Part shown: positions 1-6,461 of the stretch, in pieces
Layout: each line of letters opens with the position of its first letter
How positions within the stretch are numbered: the first letter of the stretch is position 1
Source of the DNA: Actinomycetes bacterium
Lineage (GTDB): Bacteria; Actinomycetota; Actinomycetes; Actinomycetales; Beutenbergiaceae
Direction: 5' to 3'
Length of the DNA: 10,267 nucleotides
NCBI GenBank assembly: GCA_021793935.1
Contig: JAJYRV010000047.1
Coordinates: 1-10,267 of the forward strand
Position numbers and translations under genes: made by a program
The notes under the pieces: model-generated
Told to the model about the DNA's origin: nothing
Database searches by the model: none
What the model saw: only the letters and a program-made list of their open reading frames with translations

Positions 1-42
1 GAACTCAAGCGCACCCGCACCCAGGGGCCGATCTTCGACTAG
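1..42 (+). CDS. C-terminal end of an unidentified protein (partial)
   Basis: The first 14 codons of frame 1 read ELKRTRTQGPIFD and then a TAG stop at 40-42. Twelve of the 13 sense codons end in G or C, as in the confirmed genes of this window, so this is probably the end of a gene starting upstream of the window. The fragment is too short to assign a family, and no function is proposed. A GC-rich hairpin 28 bases beyond the stop could end its transcript. Confidence 0.45.
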   Translation, partial: ELKRTRTQGPIFD

Positions 43-70
43 CGGCGAGTTTCGTCGCGTCTGCCCGGGC

Positions 71-91
71 GGGCGTTCCCCCCGAGCGCCC
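71..91 (+). terminator. GC-rich hairpin after the upstream partial gene
   Basis: GGGCGTTC at 71-78 pairs with GAGCGCCC at 84-91, an 8-bp stem with one G-T wobble around a CCCCC loop. No T-run follows, so it is not a classical intrinsic terminator. It could be a U-less terminator of the kind often proposed in high-GC bacteria. It lies between the stop at 42 and the next gene at 200. Confidence 0.3.
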
Positions 92-199
92 AGGAAATGC
101 CGAGGGTCAAGCCGGTAGCGCTGCGGGACGCGGCGCCGTAGCATCAGAACTCCTAGTAGCGAGGTTGCCGGGTTGCTACGTGGAGGGAAGGGGAATCCC

Positions 200-433
200 A
201 TGGCTGACCGCATTCTCGATGTTCGCAACGAGATTCCGCGCAGGCGCCACGAACTGATCTTCGAGTACTACGATGCGCTGGGGCCGGGAGAGGCCTTCAT
301 GCTCGTGAACGACCACGACCCCAAGCCGTTGTACTACCAGTTCGACGCCGAGCACACCGGGGAGTTCACGTGGGAGTACACCGAAGAGGGGCCCACCGTG
401 TGGCAGGTGCGTATCGGCCGGCCAGAGGCCTGA
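200..433 (+). CDS. DUF2249 domain protein
   Basis: A 77-residue soluble protein that is essentially one DUF2249 domain. Typical features are the LDVRNEIPRRRHELIFEYYD opening (residues 5-24), the ALGPGEAF segment, the VNDHDPKPLYYQF core (about 35-47), and the closing FTWEYTEEGPTVWQVRI. The biochemical role of DUF2249 is not established. In other genomes it often occurs near redox, nitrogen-oxide or hemerythrin-type proteins, which is context only. ATG at 200 is chosen over the in-frame TTG at 173 because GGAGGGAAGGGG lies just upstream and homology begins at MADR. The gene stands alone on the + strand and converges on the M13 peptidase with only 35 bases between the two stops. It has no Cys, and its conserved His and Asp residues (NDHDPK) could contact a ligand or metal, which is inference. 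Confidence 0.88.
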   Translation: MADRILDVRNEIPRRRHELIFEYYDALGPGEAFMLVNDHDPKPLYYQFDAEHTGEFTWEYTEEGPTVWQVRIGRPEA

Positions 434-451
434 CTCGCCAGGCGCCTGACC

Positions 452-469
452 GGCCGGGCGGCGCCGGCC
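452..469. terminator. Stem-loop between convergent genes
   Basis: GGCCGG (452-457) and CCGGCC (464-469) form a perfect 6-bp stem with a 6-base loop. It sits in the 35-base gap between two convergent stops and touches the peptidase stop codon. It could serve both transcripts as a bidirectional terminator. There is no T-tract on either side, so support is structural and positional only. Confidence 0.3.
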
Positions 470-2442
470 TACCAGATCTTCACGCGCTCACCAGGTTCGA
501 GCCACAGACCGTCCCCGGGCCGGGTGGCAAACACCTCGTGGAACTCGTCGATGTTCTTGACCACCTGGTTGCAACGGAACTCCTCGGGGGAGTGCGGGTC
601 GATCGACAGGAGCCGGATCGCTTCCTCGTCTCGGGCCTTCATCCGCCAGATGCTCGCGTACGACTCGAAGACGAGCCGGAGCGCATCCTCCTCCGGCAGA
701 TCGGCGTCCACCCCGCGGGCGCGGGCGAGCCGGTAGGCCTTAATCGCAATCCCGAGCCCGCCCAGGTCGCCGATGTTCTCACCGATGGTGAATGCACCGT
801 TGACGTGGTGCGAACCATCCAGCTGCGCGGGAGACAGGGCGTCGTACTGGGTGATGAGGGATTCGGTGCGGGCGGTGAACTCCGCGCGGTCCTCCTCCGT
901 CCACCAGTCGTGCAGGCGGCCCTCTCCGTCGAACCGGGAACCCTGATCGTCGAACCCGTGGCCGATCTCGTGGCCGATGACCGCGCCGATGCCGCCGAAG
1001 TTCTGCGCAGCGGGGGCGGCGGGGTCGAAGAACGGCGGCTGGAGGATCGCGGCGGGGAACACGATCTCGTTCATCACCGGGTTGAAGTAGGCGTTGACCG
1101 TCTGCGGGGTCATGAACCATTCGGTACGGTCGATCTCGGAGCCGAGCTTGGCGAGCTCGAAGTCCGTTTCGAACACCGACGCCGCGCGGATGTTCGCGAG
1201 CAGATCCTCACCCACGACGAGGTCAGTGTAATCGCGCCACTTCTCGGGGTAGCCGATCTTCGGGGTGAAGGCGGCGAGTTTCGCGAGCGCCTTCGCCCTC
1301 GTATCCTCACCCATCCAATCGAGCTTCTCGATCGAGGCGTGGTAGGCGGCGACGAGGTCCGCGACGAGCCCGTCCATCGCTTCCTTGTGCGCGGGCGGGA
1401 AGTGGCGGGCGACGTAGAGTTTCCCGATCGCCTCCCCCACGAGTCCTTCCGTGAGGGCGACTCCGCGCTTCCACCGTTCCCGCAGTTCCTCGGCGCCGGT
1501 GAGGGTGCGCCCGGCGAAGTCGAAATTCTCCTCGACGATCTCGTCGTTCAGGTAGGGGGCGCGAGAGGCGATGACGTGCCAGGTCTGCCACAGCACGAGA
1601 TCGGCAAGGTCTGTCTGCGCGAACACCTCACCGAAGCGTTCGATGAAGGAGGGCTGGCGCACGATGAGTTCATCGAGCAACGCCTCCCCGCGCCCGCCGC
1701 TGAGGGCGTTCGCCCACGCGGACCAGTCGAATGAGGGGGCCGCGGCGAGGAGGGCGTCCCGGGAGGTCGGATTGTAGGATTTCTGCGCATCACGGGCCGC
1801 TACCGTGTCCCAGTGGCCCTGGGCGAGCGCCGTCTCCACGGCGACCACCCGCGCGGCGGCACCATCGGCGCCGTCGGGGCTGACGACCCCGGCGAGGGTG
1901 AGCATCCGGCCCACGTGCCCGGTGTATTCCTCCAGGACTTTCGCGTGCGTTTCCTCCCGGTAGTAGGCCTCATCGGGAAGGCCGAGACCCGACTGGGTGA
2001 AATAGACGCGATACTCCGTCGGGTTGCCCGCGTCGTTGTTGACGTACAGCCCGACCGCAGAGGAGATCCCCACCCGCTGCAGGGCCCCCATCGCCGCGGC
2101 GAGTTCCTCGCGGGTCGTCACCCGGGCGAGCAGGTCGAGGTCGGGGCCGAGCGCGGCCGCGCCGAGCTCGTTGATCCGGGCCGTGTTCATGAACGAGGCG
2201 TACACCGCGGCGATCTTCTGCGCCTCCGCGGCGTCGGGGTCGTTCGGGCTCACCTCACCGGCGTGGAGGATGATCTCCTTGACGTCCTCCTCGGCCTGGT
2301 CGAACAGCGCGCGGAACACCCCGTCCCGCGCGCGGTCGGCGGGGATGTCGTGTTCCCGGAGCCACACGCCGTTGATGTGGCGGAACAGGTCGTCTTGCGG
2401 GCGGATGGTTTCGTCTCGATCGGTCACGCTCAAAGCAGTCAT
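469..2442 (-). CDS. M13 family zinc metallopeptidase (neprilysin/PepO/Zmp1-like)
   Basis: A 657-residue zinc endopeptidase of the neprilysin family. The N-terminal M13 domain starts at about residue 15 (QDDLFRHINGVW) and the C-terminal catalytic domain covers about 447-657. Visible catalytic elements are the substrate-binding NAYFNP (450-455), the zinc motif HEIGH (His491, Glu492, His495), the third ligand Glu555 with Asp559 in GENIGD, and DPHSPEEFR with His617 and Arg623, matching neprilysin His711 and Arg717. No signal peptide or membrane anchor is seen, so the enzyme should be cytosolic or leave by a non-Sec route, as for mycobacterial Zmp1 (about 660 residues). It probably cleaves peptides rather than folded proteins. 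The C-terminus ERVKIW replaces the usual CRVW. No clear Shine-Dalgarno precedes the ATG. A TAGAGT hexamer ends 6 bases upstream, suggesting a leaderless mRNA. It is divergent from rpiB. Confidence 0.95.
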   Translation of the reverse strand: MTALSVTDRDETIRPQDDLFRHINGVWLREHDIPADRARDGVFRALFDQAEEDVKEIILHAGEVSPNDPDAAEAQKIAAVYASFMNTARINELGAAALGPDLDLLARVTTREELAAAMGALQRVGISSAVGLYVNNDAGNPTEYRVYFTQSGLGLPDEAYYREETHAKVLEEYTGHVGRMLTLAGVVSPDGADGAAARVVAVETALAQGHWDTVAARDAQKSYNPTSRDALLAAAPSFDWSAWANALSGGRGEALLDELIVRQPSFIERFGEVFAQTDLADLVLWQTWHVIASRAPYLNDEIVEENFDFAGRTLTGAEELRERWKRGVALTEGLVGEAIGKLYVARHFPPAHKEAMDGLVADLVAAYHASIEKLDWMGEDTRAKALAKLAAFTPKIGYPEKWRDYTDLVVGEDLLANIRAASVFETDFELAKLGSEIDRTEWFMTPQTVNAYFNPVMNEIVFPAAILQPPFFDPAAPAAQNFGGIGAVIGHEIGHGFDDQGSRFDGEGRLHDWWTEEDRAEFTARTESLITQYDALSPAQLDGSHHVNGAFTIGENIGDLGGLGIAIKAYRLARARGVDADLPEEDALRLVFESYASIWRMKARDEEAIRLLSIDPHSPEEFRCNQVVKNIDEFHEVFATRPGDGLWLEPGERVKIW

Positions 2443-2509
2443 GGCACCACTCTACGGCGCGGCCCGGCCTCGATGTGCCCGGTGGGGAAAGGTACGGCAT
2501 GATGGAGTC
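2443..2509. promoter_or_regulatory. Divergent promoter region, both genes apparently leaderless
   Basis: Only 67 bases separate the two divergent start codons. Toward the peptidase (- strand), TAGAGT (plus coordinates 2449-2454) ends 6 bases before its ATG. Toward rpiB, CATGAT (2498-2503) ends 6 bases before its ATG. This puts each predicted transcription start on or next to the A of the start codon. Neither start has a usable Shine-Dalgarno: rpiB has GGAG only 2 bases away. No good -35 box is seen for either. Each hexamer matches TATAAT at 4 of 6 positions. Confidence 0.45.
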
Positions 2510-2956
2510 ATGCGTATTCACATTGCCGCCGATCACGCGGGGTTCGATCTCAAAACCGCCATCGTCAGACACCTTCAGGACGCCGGGCACGAGGTGACCG
2601 ATCACGGGGCCCACGTCTACGACGCCGAGGATGACTACCCCGCCTTCTGCTTCGCCGCCGCGGAAGCCACCGCTGCGGACGCGGGCTCGCTCGGCATCGT
2701 CATCGGAGGATCGGGCAACGGCGAACAGATCGCTGCGAACAAGGTCACCGGCGTTCGCTGCGGCTTGGCGTGGAGCGTGGAGACGGCGGAACTCACCCGG
2801 CAGCACAACAACGCCAACTGCATCGGCATCGGCGCCCGGATGCACTCGGAGGAGGAGGCGAAGGAGATCGTGGACGCCTTCATCGCCACCGATTTCTCCG
2901 GCGCGGAGCGTCACCAGCGCCGGATCGACCAGCTCACCGAGTACGAGGCGCGCTAG
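2510..2956 (+). CDS. rpiB: Ribose-5-phosphate isomerase B
   Basis: A 148-residue cytosolic enzyme of the RpiB/LacAB family that interconverts ribose 5-phosphate and ribulose 5-phosphate in the pentose phosphate pathway. The start MRIHIAADHAGFDLK carries Asp8-His9. The active-site loop GGSGNGEQIAANKV (66-79) has Ser68 and Glu72 where E. coli RpiB uses a cysteine. This is the mycobacterial type, in which the glutamate acts as base. His99 (RQHNNAN), Arg110 (GIGARM), Arg134 and Arg138 (RHQRRID) align, with a constant offset of three, to M. tuberculosis His102, Arg113, Arg137 and Arg141, which bind substrate and phosphate. ATG 2510 is fixed by homology. The nearby ATG at 2499 is in another frame. 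The stop lies in a CTAG shared with the convergent membrane-protein gene. Confidence 0.95.
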   Translation: MRIHIAADHAGFDLKTAIVRHLQDAGHEVTDHGAHVYDAEDDYPAFCFAAAEATAADAGSLGIVIGGSGNGEQIAANKVTGVRCGLAWSVETAELTRQHNNANCIGIGARMHSEEEAKEIVDAFIATDFSGAERHQRRIDQLTEYEAR

Positions 2957-3630
2957 GAACGAGTGCCGCGTTTGCGGCTGAACAGCGCGAGCACCACGTG
3001 AAGTGGGATGAGTGGCAGCACCGCCAGGGGCAAGAGCCCAACCAGCCACACCCACAGGCCGAACAGCGCGGCGGTGAACATCGACCACGCGAGCCCCACC
3101 CACGGGGAGACGGGCTCGCCGAACAGCACCCCTTGCCGCGCCGCCTCGCCGTCGCGTGAATCCGCGATGAGGATCGCTGAGAGTTTGCGGTCCCGCAGAA
3201 ACTCGACGATCGCAACGGCGAAGAACCACCCGCTCGCCCCCGCGAGGGCACTGTCAACCGAGCCCCCGAGCCACGCCGCGGTTCCCAGCGCCGCGAGCGG
3301 TGCGATCGCTGCGGACGCGACGGTCCCGAGGATGACGGCGTTCGCGCTGCCGTACCTGCGCCCGCTCGCGGAGACCGCGAGGATCCCGGCGCCGGTGGCC
3401 GCGGCCCACGCGAGCGCCCCGGCAAGGATCCCGAGGGGAGCCCACAGGGCAGCGGAGGCGAGGAGGGCGACGGCGATGGCGATGCGCGCGATCCCGCTCG
3501 CCTTCACCGCAGCGCGGAAGGAGTCGACGATGCCCTTCTCGTCGAGGGCGTGGTGGTCCTCCGCGCTGTCGCAGTGCGCGCAGGAGTGGCCGGCAGCGGA
3601 ATGGTCGGTCTGGGTTGCGTCGTTCGTCAC
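2953..3630 (-). CDS. Polytopic membrane protein with Cys/His-rich N-terminus
   Basis: A 225-residue protein I cannot assign to a family. Residues 1-45 are hydrophilic and hold CAHC (Cys17, Cys20) with His10, His15, His19, His26, His27 and several acidic residues, a plausible cytosolic metal-binding patch. About six hydrophobic segments follow: near 47-65, 66-86, 98-121, 130-145, 178-193 and 195-217. A charged loop (FLRDRKL to FGEP, about 143-173) separates the two halves, and the tail is basic (SRKRGTRS). The start is GTG. There is no properly spaced Shine-Dalgarno, but TATCAT ends 6 bases before the GTG. It lies 58 bases downstream of cysE on the same strand, so read-through from the cysteine genes is possible. 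Its stop overlaps that of rpiB tail to tail. Confidence 0.75.
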   Translation of the reverse strand: MTNDATQTDHSAAGHSCAHCDSAEDHHALDEKGIVDSFRAAVKASGIARIAIAVALLASAALWAPLGILAGALAWAAATGAGILAVSASGRRYGSANAVILGTVASAAIAPLAALGTAAWLGGSVDSALAGASGWFFAVAIVEFLRDRKLSAILIADSRDGEAARQGVLFGEPVSPWVGLAWSMFTAALFGLWVWLVGLLPLAVLPLIPLHVVLALFSRKRGTRS

Positions 3631-3636
3631 CCTTCG

Positions 3637-3642
3637 ATGATA
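3637..3642 (-). promoter_or_regulatory. -10 box for a leaderless membrane-protein mRNA
   Basis: On the - strand TATCAT (5 of 6 to TATAAT) ends 6 bases before the GTG at 3630, so transcription would start at about the start codon. This is the best-matching hexamer of the series seen in this window. No clear -35 box was found. GAAGG abuts the GTG directly and is too close to act as a ribosome binding site. Confidence 0.5.
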
Positions 3643-3688
3643 GGCCGCAACCTCACGCGGGCGCCGCTTCGGCGGGCGAGATCACACC

Positions 3689-4276
3689 CTAGATGAAGAT
3701 CGCGGGATCGATCGGATCGTCGTCCCGCCCGCGGGGATTCTTCCGCGCCTTGCCGGGCACCCCGACGACCACCGACCCGGGGTCGACGTCCTTGACGACG
3801 ACGGCGTTCGCGCCGATCTGCACGTCGTCGCCGATGAGGATGGGGCCGAGGATCTTCGCTCCCGCGCCGATGACCACCCGGTCGCCCACGGTGGGGTGGC
3901 GTTTGCCCTTCGCCATCGAGCGCCCGCCGAGGGTGGAGGTGTGGAACATGAGCACGTCATCGCCGACGACGGCCGTTTCCCCGATGACCACCCCCATCCC
4001 GTGATCGATGAAGAACCGGCGCCCGAGCACCGCCCCGGGGTGGATCTCCACGCCGGTGAGGGAGCGGGCGATCTCCGACAGGAGCCGGGCGAAGAACCGG
4101 AGCGCGGGGAGCTTCGTCCACATCCGGTGGGCGAGGCGGTGCAACCACAGGGCGTGCACGCCGGGATAGAGGATCGCGACCTCGAGCGAGGACCGGGCAG
4201 CCGGGTCCCGCCGCTTCGCGGTCTCGAGGTCCTCAGAGATCAGGGCGCGTAACGAAAGATGGTGCGTAGGGCTCAC
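3689..4276 (-). CDS. cysE: Serine O-acetyltransferase (short EpsC/CysE type)
   Basis: A 195-residue acetyltransferase that makes O-acetylserine from serine and acetyl-CoA, the first step of cysteine synthesis. A short helical N-terminal part ([14 protein letters not shown] at 15-28, [17 protein letters not shown]) leads into a left-handed beta-helix of hexapeptide repeats from about 76 to 175. Asp91-His92 (FFIDHGMG) and His127 (GKRHPTVGD) match the E. coli catalytic Asp157, His158 and His193. It is shorter than E. coli CysE (273), as usual for the EpsC type. The chain ends in isoleucine (DPAIFI); a C-terminal Ile is the residue that CysE inserts into the CysK active site to build the cysteine synthase complex, so complex formation is inferred. 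The start is GTG with no evident Shine-Dalgarno. CACGAT ends 7 bases upstream but is a weak -10. It lies 69 bases downstream of cysK. Confidence 0.95.
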   Translation of the reverse strand: MSPTHHLSLRALISEDLETAKRRDPAARSSLEVAILYPGVHALWLHRLAHRMWTKLPALRFFARLLSEIARSLTGVEIHPGAVLGRRFFIDHGMGVVIGETAVVGDDVLMFHTSTLGGRSMAKGKRHPTVGDRVVIGAGAKILGPILIGDDVQIGANAVVVKDVDPGSVVVGVPGKARKNPRGRDDDPIDPAIFI

Positions 4277-4298
4277 GCTACTGATCGTGTCATGTTTT

Positions 4299-4326
4299 GC
4301 CCGCTCGCGCGCGTGGGCGAGCGGGC
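4299..4326 (-). terminator. Perfect hairpin between cysK and cysE
   Basis: GCCCGCTCGC (4299-4308) and GCGAGCGGGC (4317-4326) are exact inverted repeats forming a 10-bp stem with an 8-base loop. The hairpin begins 19 bases past the cysK stop and ends 22 bases before the cysE start. In the direction of transcription it is followed by AAAAC rather than a U-run. It could be a U-less or partial terminator lowering cysE relative to cysK, or a structure protecting the cysK 3' end. Whether cysE is co-transcribed is not decided by sequence. Confidence 0.5.
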
Positions 4327-4345
4327 CGTCTCATAGCGCAGATGG

Positions 4346-5278
4346 TTACTTGAGGTCCTCGTACAGGATCGTGGAGAGGTAACGCTCACCGAAGCTCGGC
4401 ACGACGACGACGATGGTCTTGCCCGCGTTCTCCTCCCGCCGGGCCACCTGCAGCGCTGCTTCGATCGCCGCGCCCGAGGAAATCCCGACGAGCAGTCCCT
4501 CGCTCGTCGCGACTTCGCGCGCCCGGGCCACGGAGGTTTCACCGTTAATGTCGATGACCTCGTCGTAGATGGAGGTGTCGAGAATCTCCGGCACGAAGTT
4601 CGCCCCGAGTCCCTGGATCTTGTGCGGTCCGGGTTCCCCGCCGTTGAGGATCGGGGATTCCGCCGGCTCGACAGCGACGATCTGTACGTCGGGCTTGCGT
4701 TCCTTGAGTACCTGGCCCACGCCGGTGATGGTGCCGCCGGTGCCGACCCCGGCGACGACGATGTCGACGGCGCCGTCGGTGTCCCGCCAGATCTCCTCCG
4801 CGGTGGTCTCGCGGTGCACTTGCGGGTTCGCTTCGTTCGCGAACTGCCGGGCGAGGATCGAGCCCGGGCGCTCCGCAGCGATCTCCTCCGCGCGGGTCAC
4901 CGCGCCCTTCATCCCCTCCGAACCCGGCGTGAGCACGAGTTCCGCTCCGAAGGCACGCAGCAGGGTCTTGCGTTCCTGGGACATCGTTTCCGGCATCGTC
5001 AGCACAACCTTGTACCCGCGCGCCGCCCCCACGAAGGCGAGGGCGATCCCGGTGTTGCCACTCGTCGCCTCGACGATCGTGCCCCCGGGTTGAAGATCAC
5101 CGGCGGCCTCGGCCGCGTCAACGATCGCCACGCCGATGCGGTCCTTCACGCTGTTCGCCGGGTTATAGAACTCGAGCTTCGCCAGCACGGTGGCGTTGAT
5201 CCCCTCGGTCACCTTGTTCAGGCGTACGAGCGGGGTGTTACCAACGAGGTCGGTGGCGTTTTCATAGATTCTGGCCAT
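4346..5278 (-). CDS. cysK: Cysteine synthase (O-acetylserine sulfhydrylase)
   Basis: A 310-residue PLP enzyme of fold type II that joins O-acetylserine and sulfide to give cysteine, using the product of CysE encoded just downstream. The PLP lysine is Lys45 in NSVKDRIG. The substrate loop is TSGNTG (72-77), the cofactor phosphate loop is GVGTGGT (177-183), and GISSGA (265-270) supplies the serine to the pyridine ring. [12 protein letters not shown] (223-234) is the usual CysK/CBS-family segment. ATG at 5278 is chosen because GGAAGGA lies 9 bases upstream and homology begins at [24 protein letters not shown] 18 bases further up would overlap that ribosome binding site. Length and motifs fit a single-domain CysK; there is no C-terminal CBS domain. 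The 152-base gap to the upstream repressor gene carries an inverted repeat at 5358-5388. Confidence 0.96.
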   Translation of the reverse strand: MARIYENATDLVGNTPLVRLNKVTEGINATVLAKLEFYNPANSVKDRIGVAIVDAAEAAGDLQPGGTIVEATSGNTGIALAFVGAARGYKVVLTMPETMSQERKTLLRAFGAELVLTPGSEGMKGAVTRAEEIAAERPGSILARQFANEANPQVHRETTAEEIWRDTDGAVDIVVAGVGTGGTITGVGQVLKERKPDVQIVAVEPAESPILNGGEPGPHKIQGLGANFVPEILDTSIYDEVIDINGETSVARAREVATSEGLLVGISSGAAIEAALQVARREENAGKTIVVVVPSFGERYLSTILYEDLK

Positions 5279-5357
5279 GGCACAGGTTCCTTCCAAGAGT
5301 TGCAGGGCGCGGAGCTAGACCGAGCTTTTCAGCCGGTGAATCGCCGACGAGCGCGCG

Positions 5358-5388
5358 GCGTAGCGGCGTCTAACACGTGAGACTACGC
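5358..5388. promoter_or_regulatory. Inverted repeat upstream of cysK
   Basis: GCGTAG (5358-5363) and CTACGC (5383-5388) are exact inverted repeats. Inside them TCT (5369-5371) and AGA (5380-5382) also pair, and the palindrome CACGTG lies at 5374-5379. It sits 80-110 bases upstream of the cysK start, in the only intergenic region where a cysK promoter could lie. It may be an operator or a hairpin in the upstream transcript. No regulator is assigned. The arms read GTCT...AGAC, the opposite orientation of the corynebacterial McbR box. Confidence 0.3.
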
Positions 5389-5430
5389 TCAATATGTGGG
5401 ACGTGACAGCCCGGGGTGGACACGCGCGGC

Positions 5431-6444
5431 TCACGCGGACTCACGAACGTGCACGCGCGGCCGGATGATCCGGTGGTAGTCCCGGACCACCCCGGTCCTT
5501 CCTTCGCTCTCGATCGCGGCGGTCAACACACCAGGGTCAGCCTCGGAGAGATCGAAGTCGAAGGAGACAGACGTGAGCTTGGGATAGCTCAGATCTGCGA
5601 ACCGGTCATTGTCGATTCCGATGACCGCCATTCGGGTGGGGATTTCGACCTGGAGCATGTGCAGCGCGAAGAGTGCGGCGAGGGCGTCGGTGTCGTTGTA
5701 GGCGGCGATCGCGGTGGCCTTCGGGTGGTCTTTCATCGCAGTAACGATGGACTCGGCGAGTTCAGGCACGCTCTCGTAGCGGGGGAGGGCAGTCCATGCC
5801 ATGCCATGCGCCGCCGCGGTTTGCGCACCCACCCTATCGCGGAGCTCGACGACGTGGTCGAGAGCGGGCTGGGTGCTCGCCACGTAGAGCGCGTGGGTGT
5901 GACCGCGTTCGGCGAGGTATTCCACCTGGGTCTTCGCGGACATCGACAGGGCTGGGGCGAGGTCTTCGGGTCCTTTCGCAATGCTGGAGATGGACCGTGC
6001 GCCAACCGAACGGAGCGAGGTCTGCAGCTCCTCGGGCAGGGGAAGCACGGAGATGACCGCCTCCGGGCTCGTCGCCCGAGCGAATCGCACCATCCGGTCA
6101 GCGCGGGTGAAACCGTCGAGCCCGTCGGGCCACCAGGTCATGAACGGCTCGTACCCCTCGTTGCGCAACTTGGTCAGGAGCGGGGCCGCGGCGAGGGTCG
6201 CCGATTCCTGGGTGACGAAATCGGACATGTCGAGGAGGACGAAGTTCGATTTGCCCCGCGCCAGTGTCTGCGCCGCCGGGTTACCCACATACCCCAACCG
6301 GCGCGCCGCCTCGCGCACGCGCTGCGCGGTGGTCTCAGAGATCGTCTGCCCCGGAGTCTTGTTGAGCACATAGCTAACCGTCGCCGTAGAGACCTCTGCC
6401 TCTCGGGCAACATCTGCTGCTTTTACTCGACGCGGTTGTGGCAT
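5431..6444 (-). CDS. LacI-family transcriptional regulator (copy 1)
   Basis: A 337-residue repressor-type protein. The N-terminal helix-turn-helix spans about 8-28 (ADVAREAEVSTATVSYVLN, recognition helix 19-28), and the hinge helix NPAAQTLARG (55-64) has the conserved Leu61. A periplasmic-binding-protein-like sensor and dimer domain covers about 66-337, including ATAIAAYND and VIGIDNDRF near 250-290. After the hinge it has FVLLDMSDF instead of the common IGVVVPD-type strand, and so does its neighbour. The ligand, probably a sugar, cannot be read from sequence. The first 64 residues match copy 2 (6462-7517) at 48 positions. Only 17 bases separate it from the stop of copy 2, so it may be co-transcribed. 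GATACT ends 6 bases before the ATG and no Shine-Dalgarno is present, so it may also have its own leaderless start. Confidence 0.93.
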   Translation of the reverse strand: MPQPRRVKAADVAREAEVSTATVSYVLNKTPGQTISETTAQRVREAARRLGYVGNPAAQTLARGKSNFVLLDMSDFVTQESATLAAAPLLTKLRNEGYEPFMTWWPDGLDGFTRADRMVRFARATSPEAVISVLPLPEELQTSLRSVGARSISSIAKGPEDLAPALSMSAKTQVEYLAERGHTHALYVASTQPALDHVVELRDRVGAQTAAAHGMAWTALPRYESVPELAESIVTAMKDHPKATAIAAYNDTDALAALFALHMLQVEIPTRMAVIGIDNDRFADLSYPKLTSVSFDFDLSEADPGVLTAAIESEGRTGVVRDYHRIIRPRVHVRESA

Positions 6445-6450
6445 GTGGGA

Positions 6451-6456
6451 AGTATC
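6451..6456 (-). promoter_or_regulatory. Possible -10 box of LacI copy 1
   Basis: On the - strand GATACT (4 of 6 to TATAAT) lies in the 17-base gap between the two repressor genes and ends 6 bases before the ATG at 6444. No ribosome binding site is present, so either a leaderless transcript or translational coupling to copy 2 would be needed for expression. No -35 box was recognised. Confidence 0.35.
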
Positions 6457-6461
6457 GCACG

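Noticed and set aside
173..199. Earlier TTG start for the DUF2249 protein
   Set aside because: The added residues (MLRGGKGNP) are translated from the ribosome binding region itself. ATG 200 has the correct spacing and matches the domain start.
370..2502. Long + strand open frames (454 and 229 codons) opposite the peptidase gene
   Set aside because: They are antisense shadows caused by high GC at third codon positions. Their translations are Arg/Gly/Glu-rich without domain signatures, while the - strand frame has every M13 motif.
5279..5296. Earlier TTG start for cysK
   Set aside because: It would place the start inside the GGAAGGA ribosome binding site and adds six residues not expected in the family.
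5368..5384. McbR-type box upstream of cysK
   Set aside because: The known corynebacterial box reads TAGAC-N6-GTCTA. Here the arms are in the reverse order (GTCT...AGAC) with N8, so it does not match.
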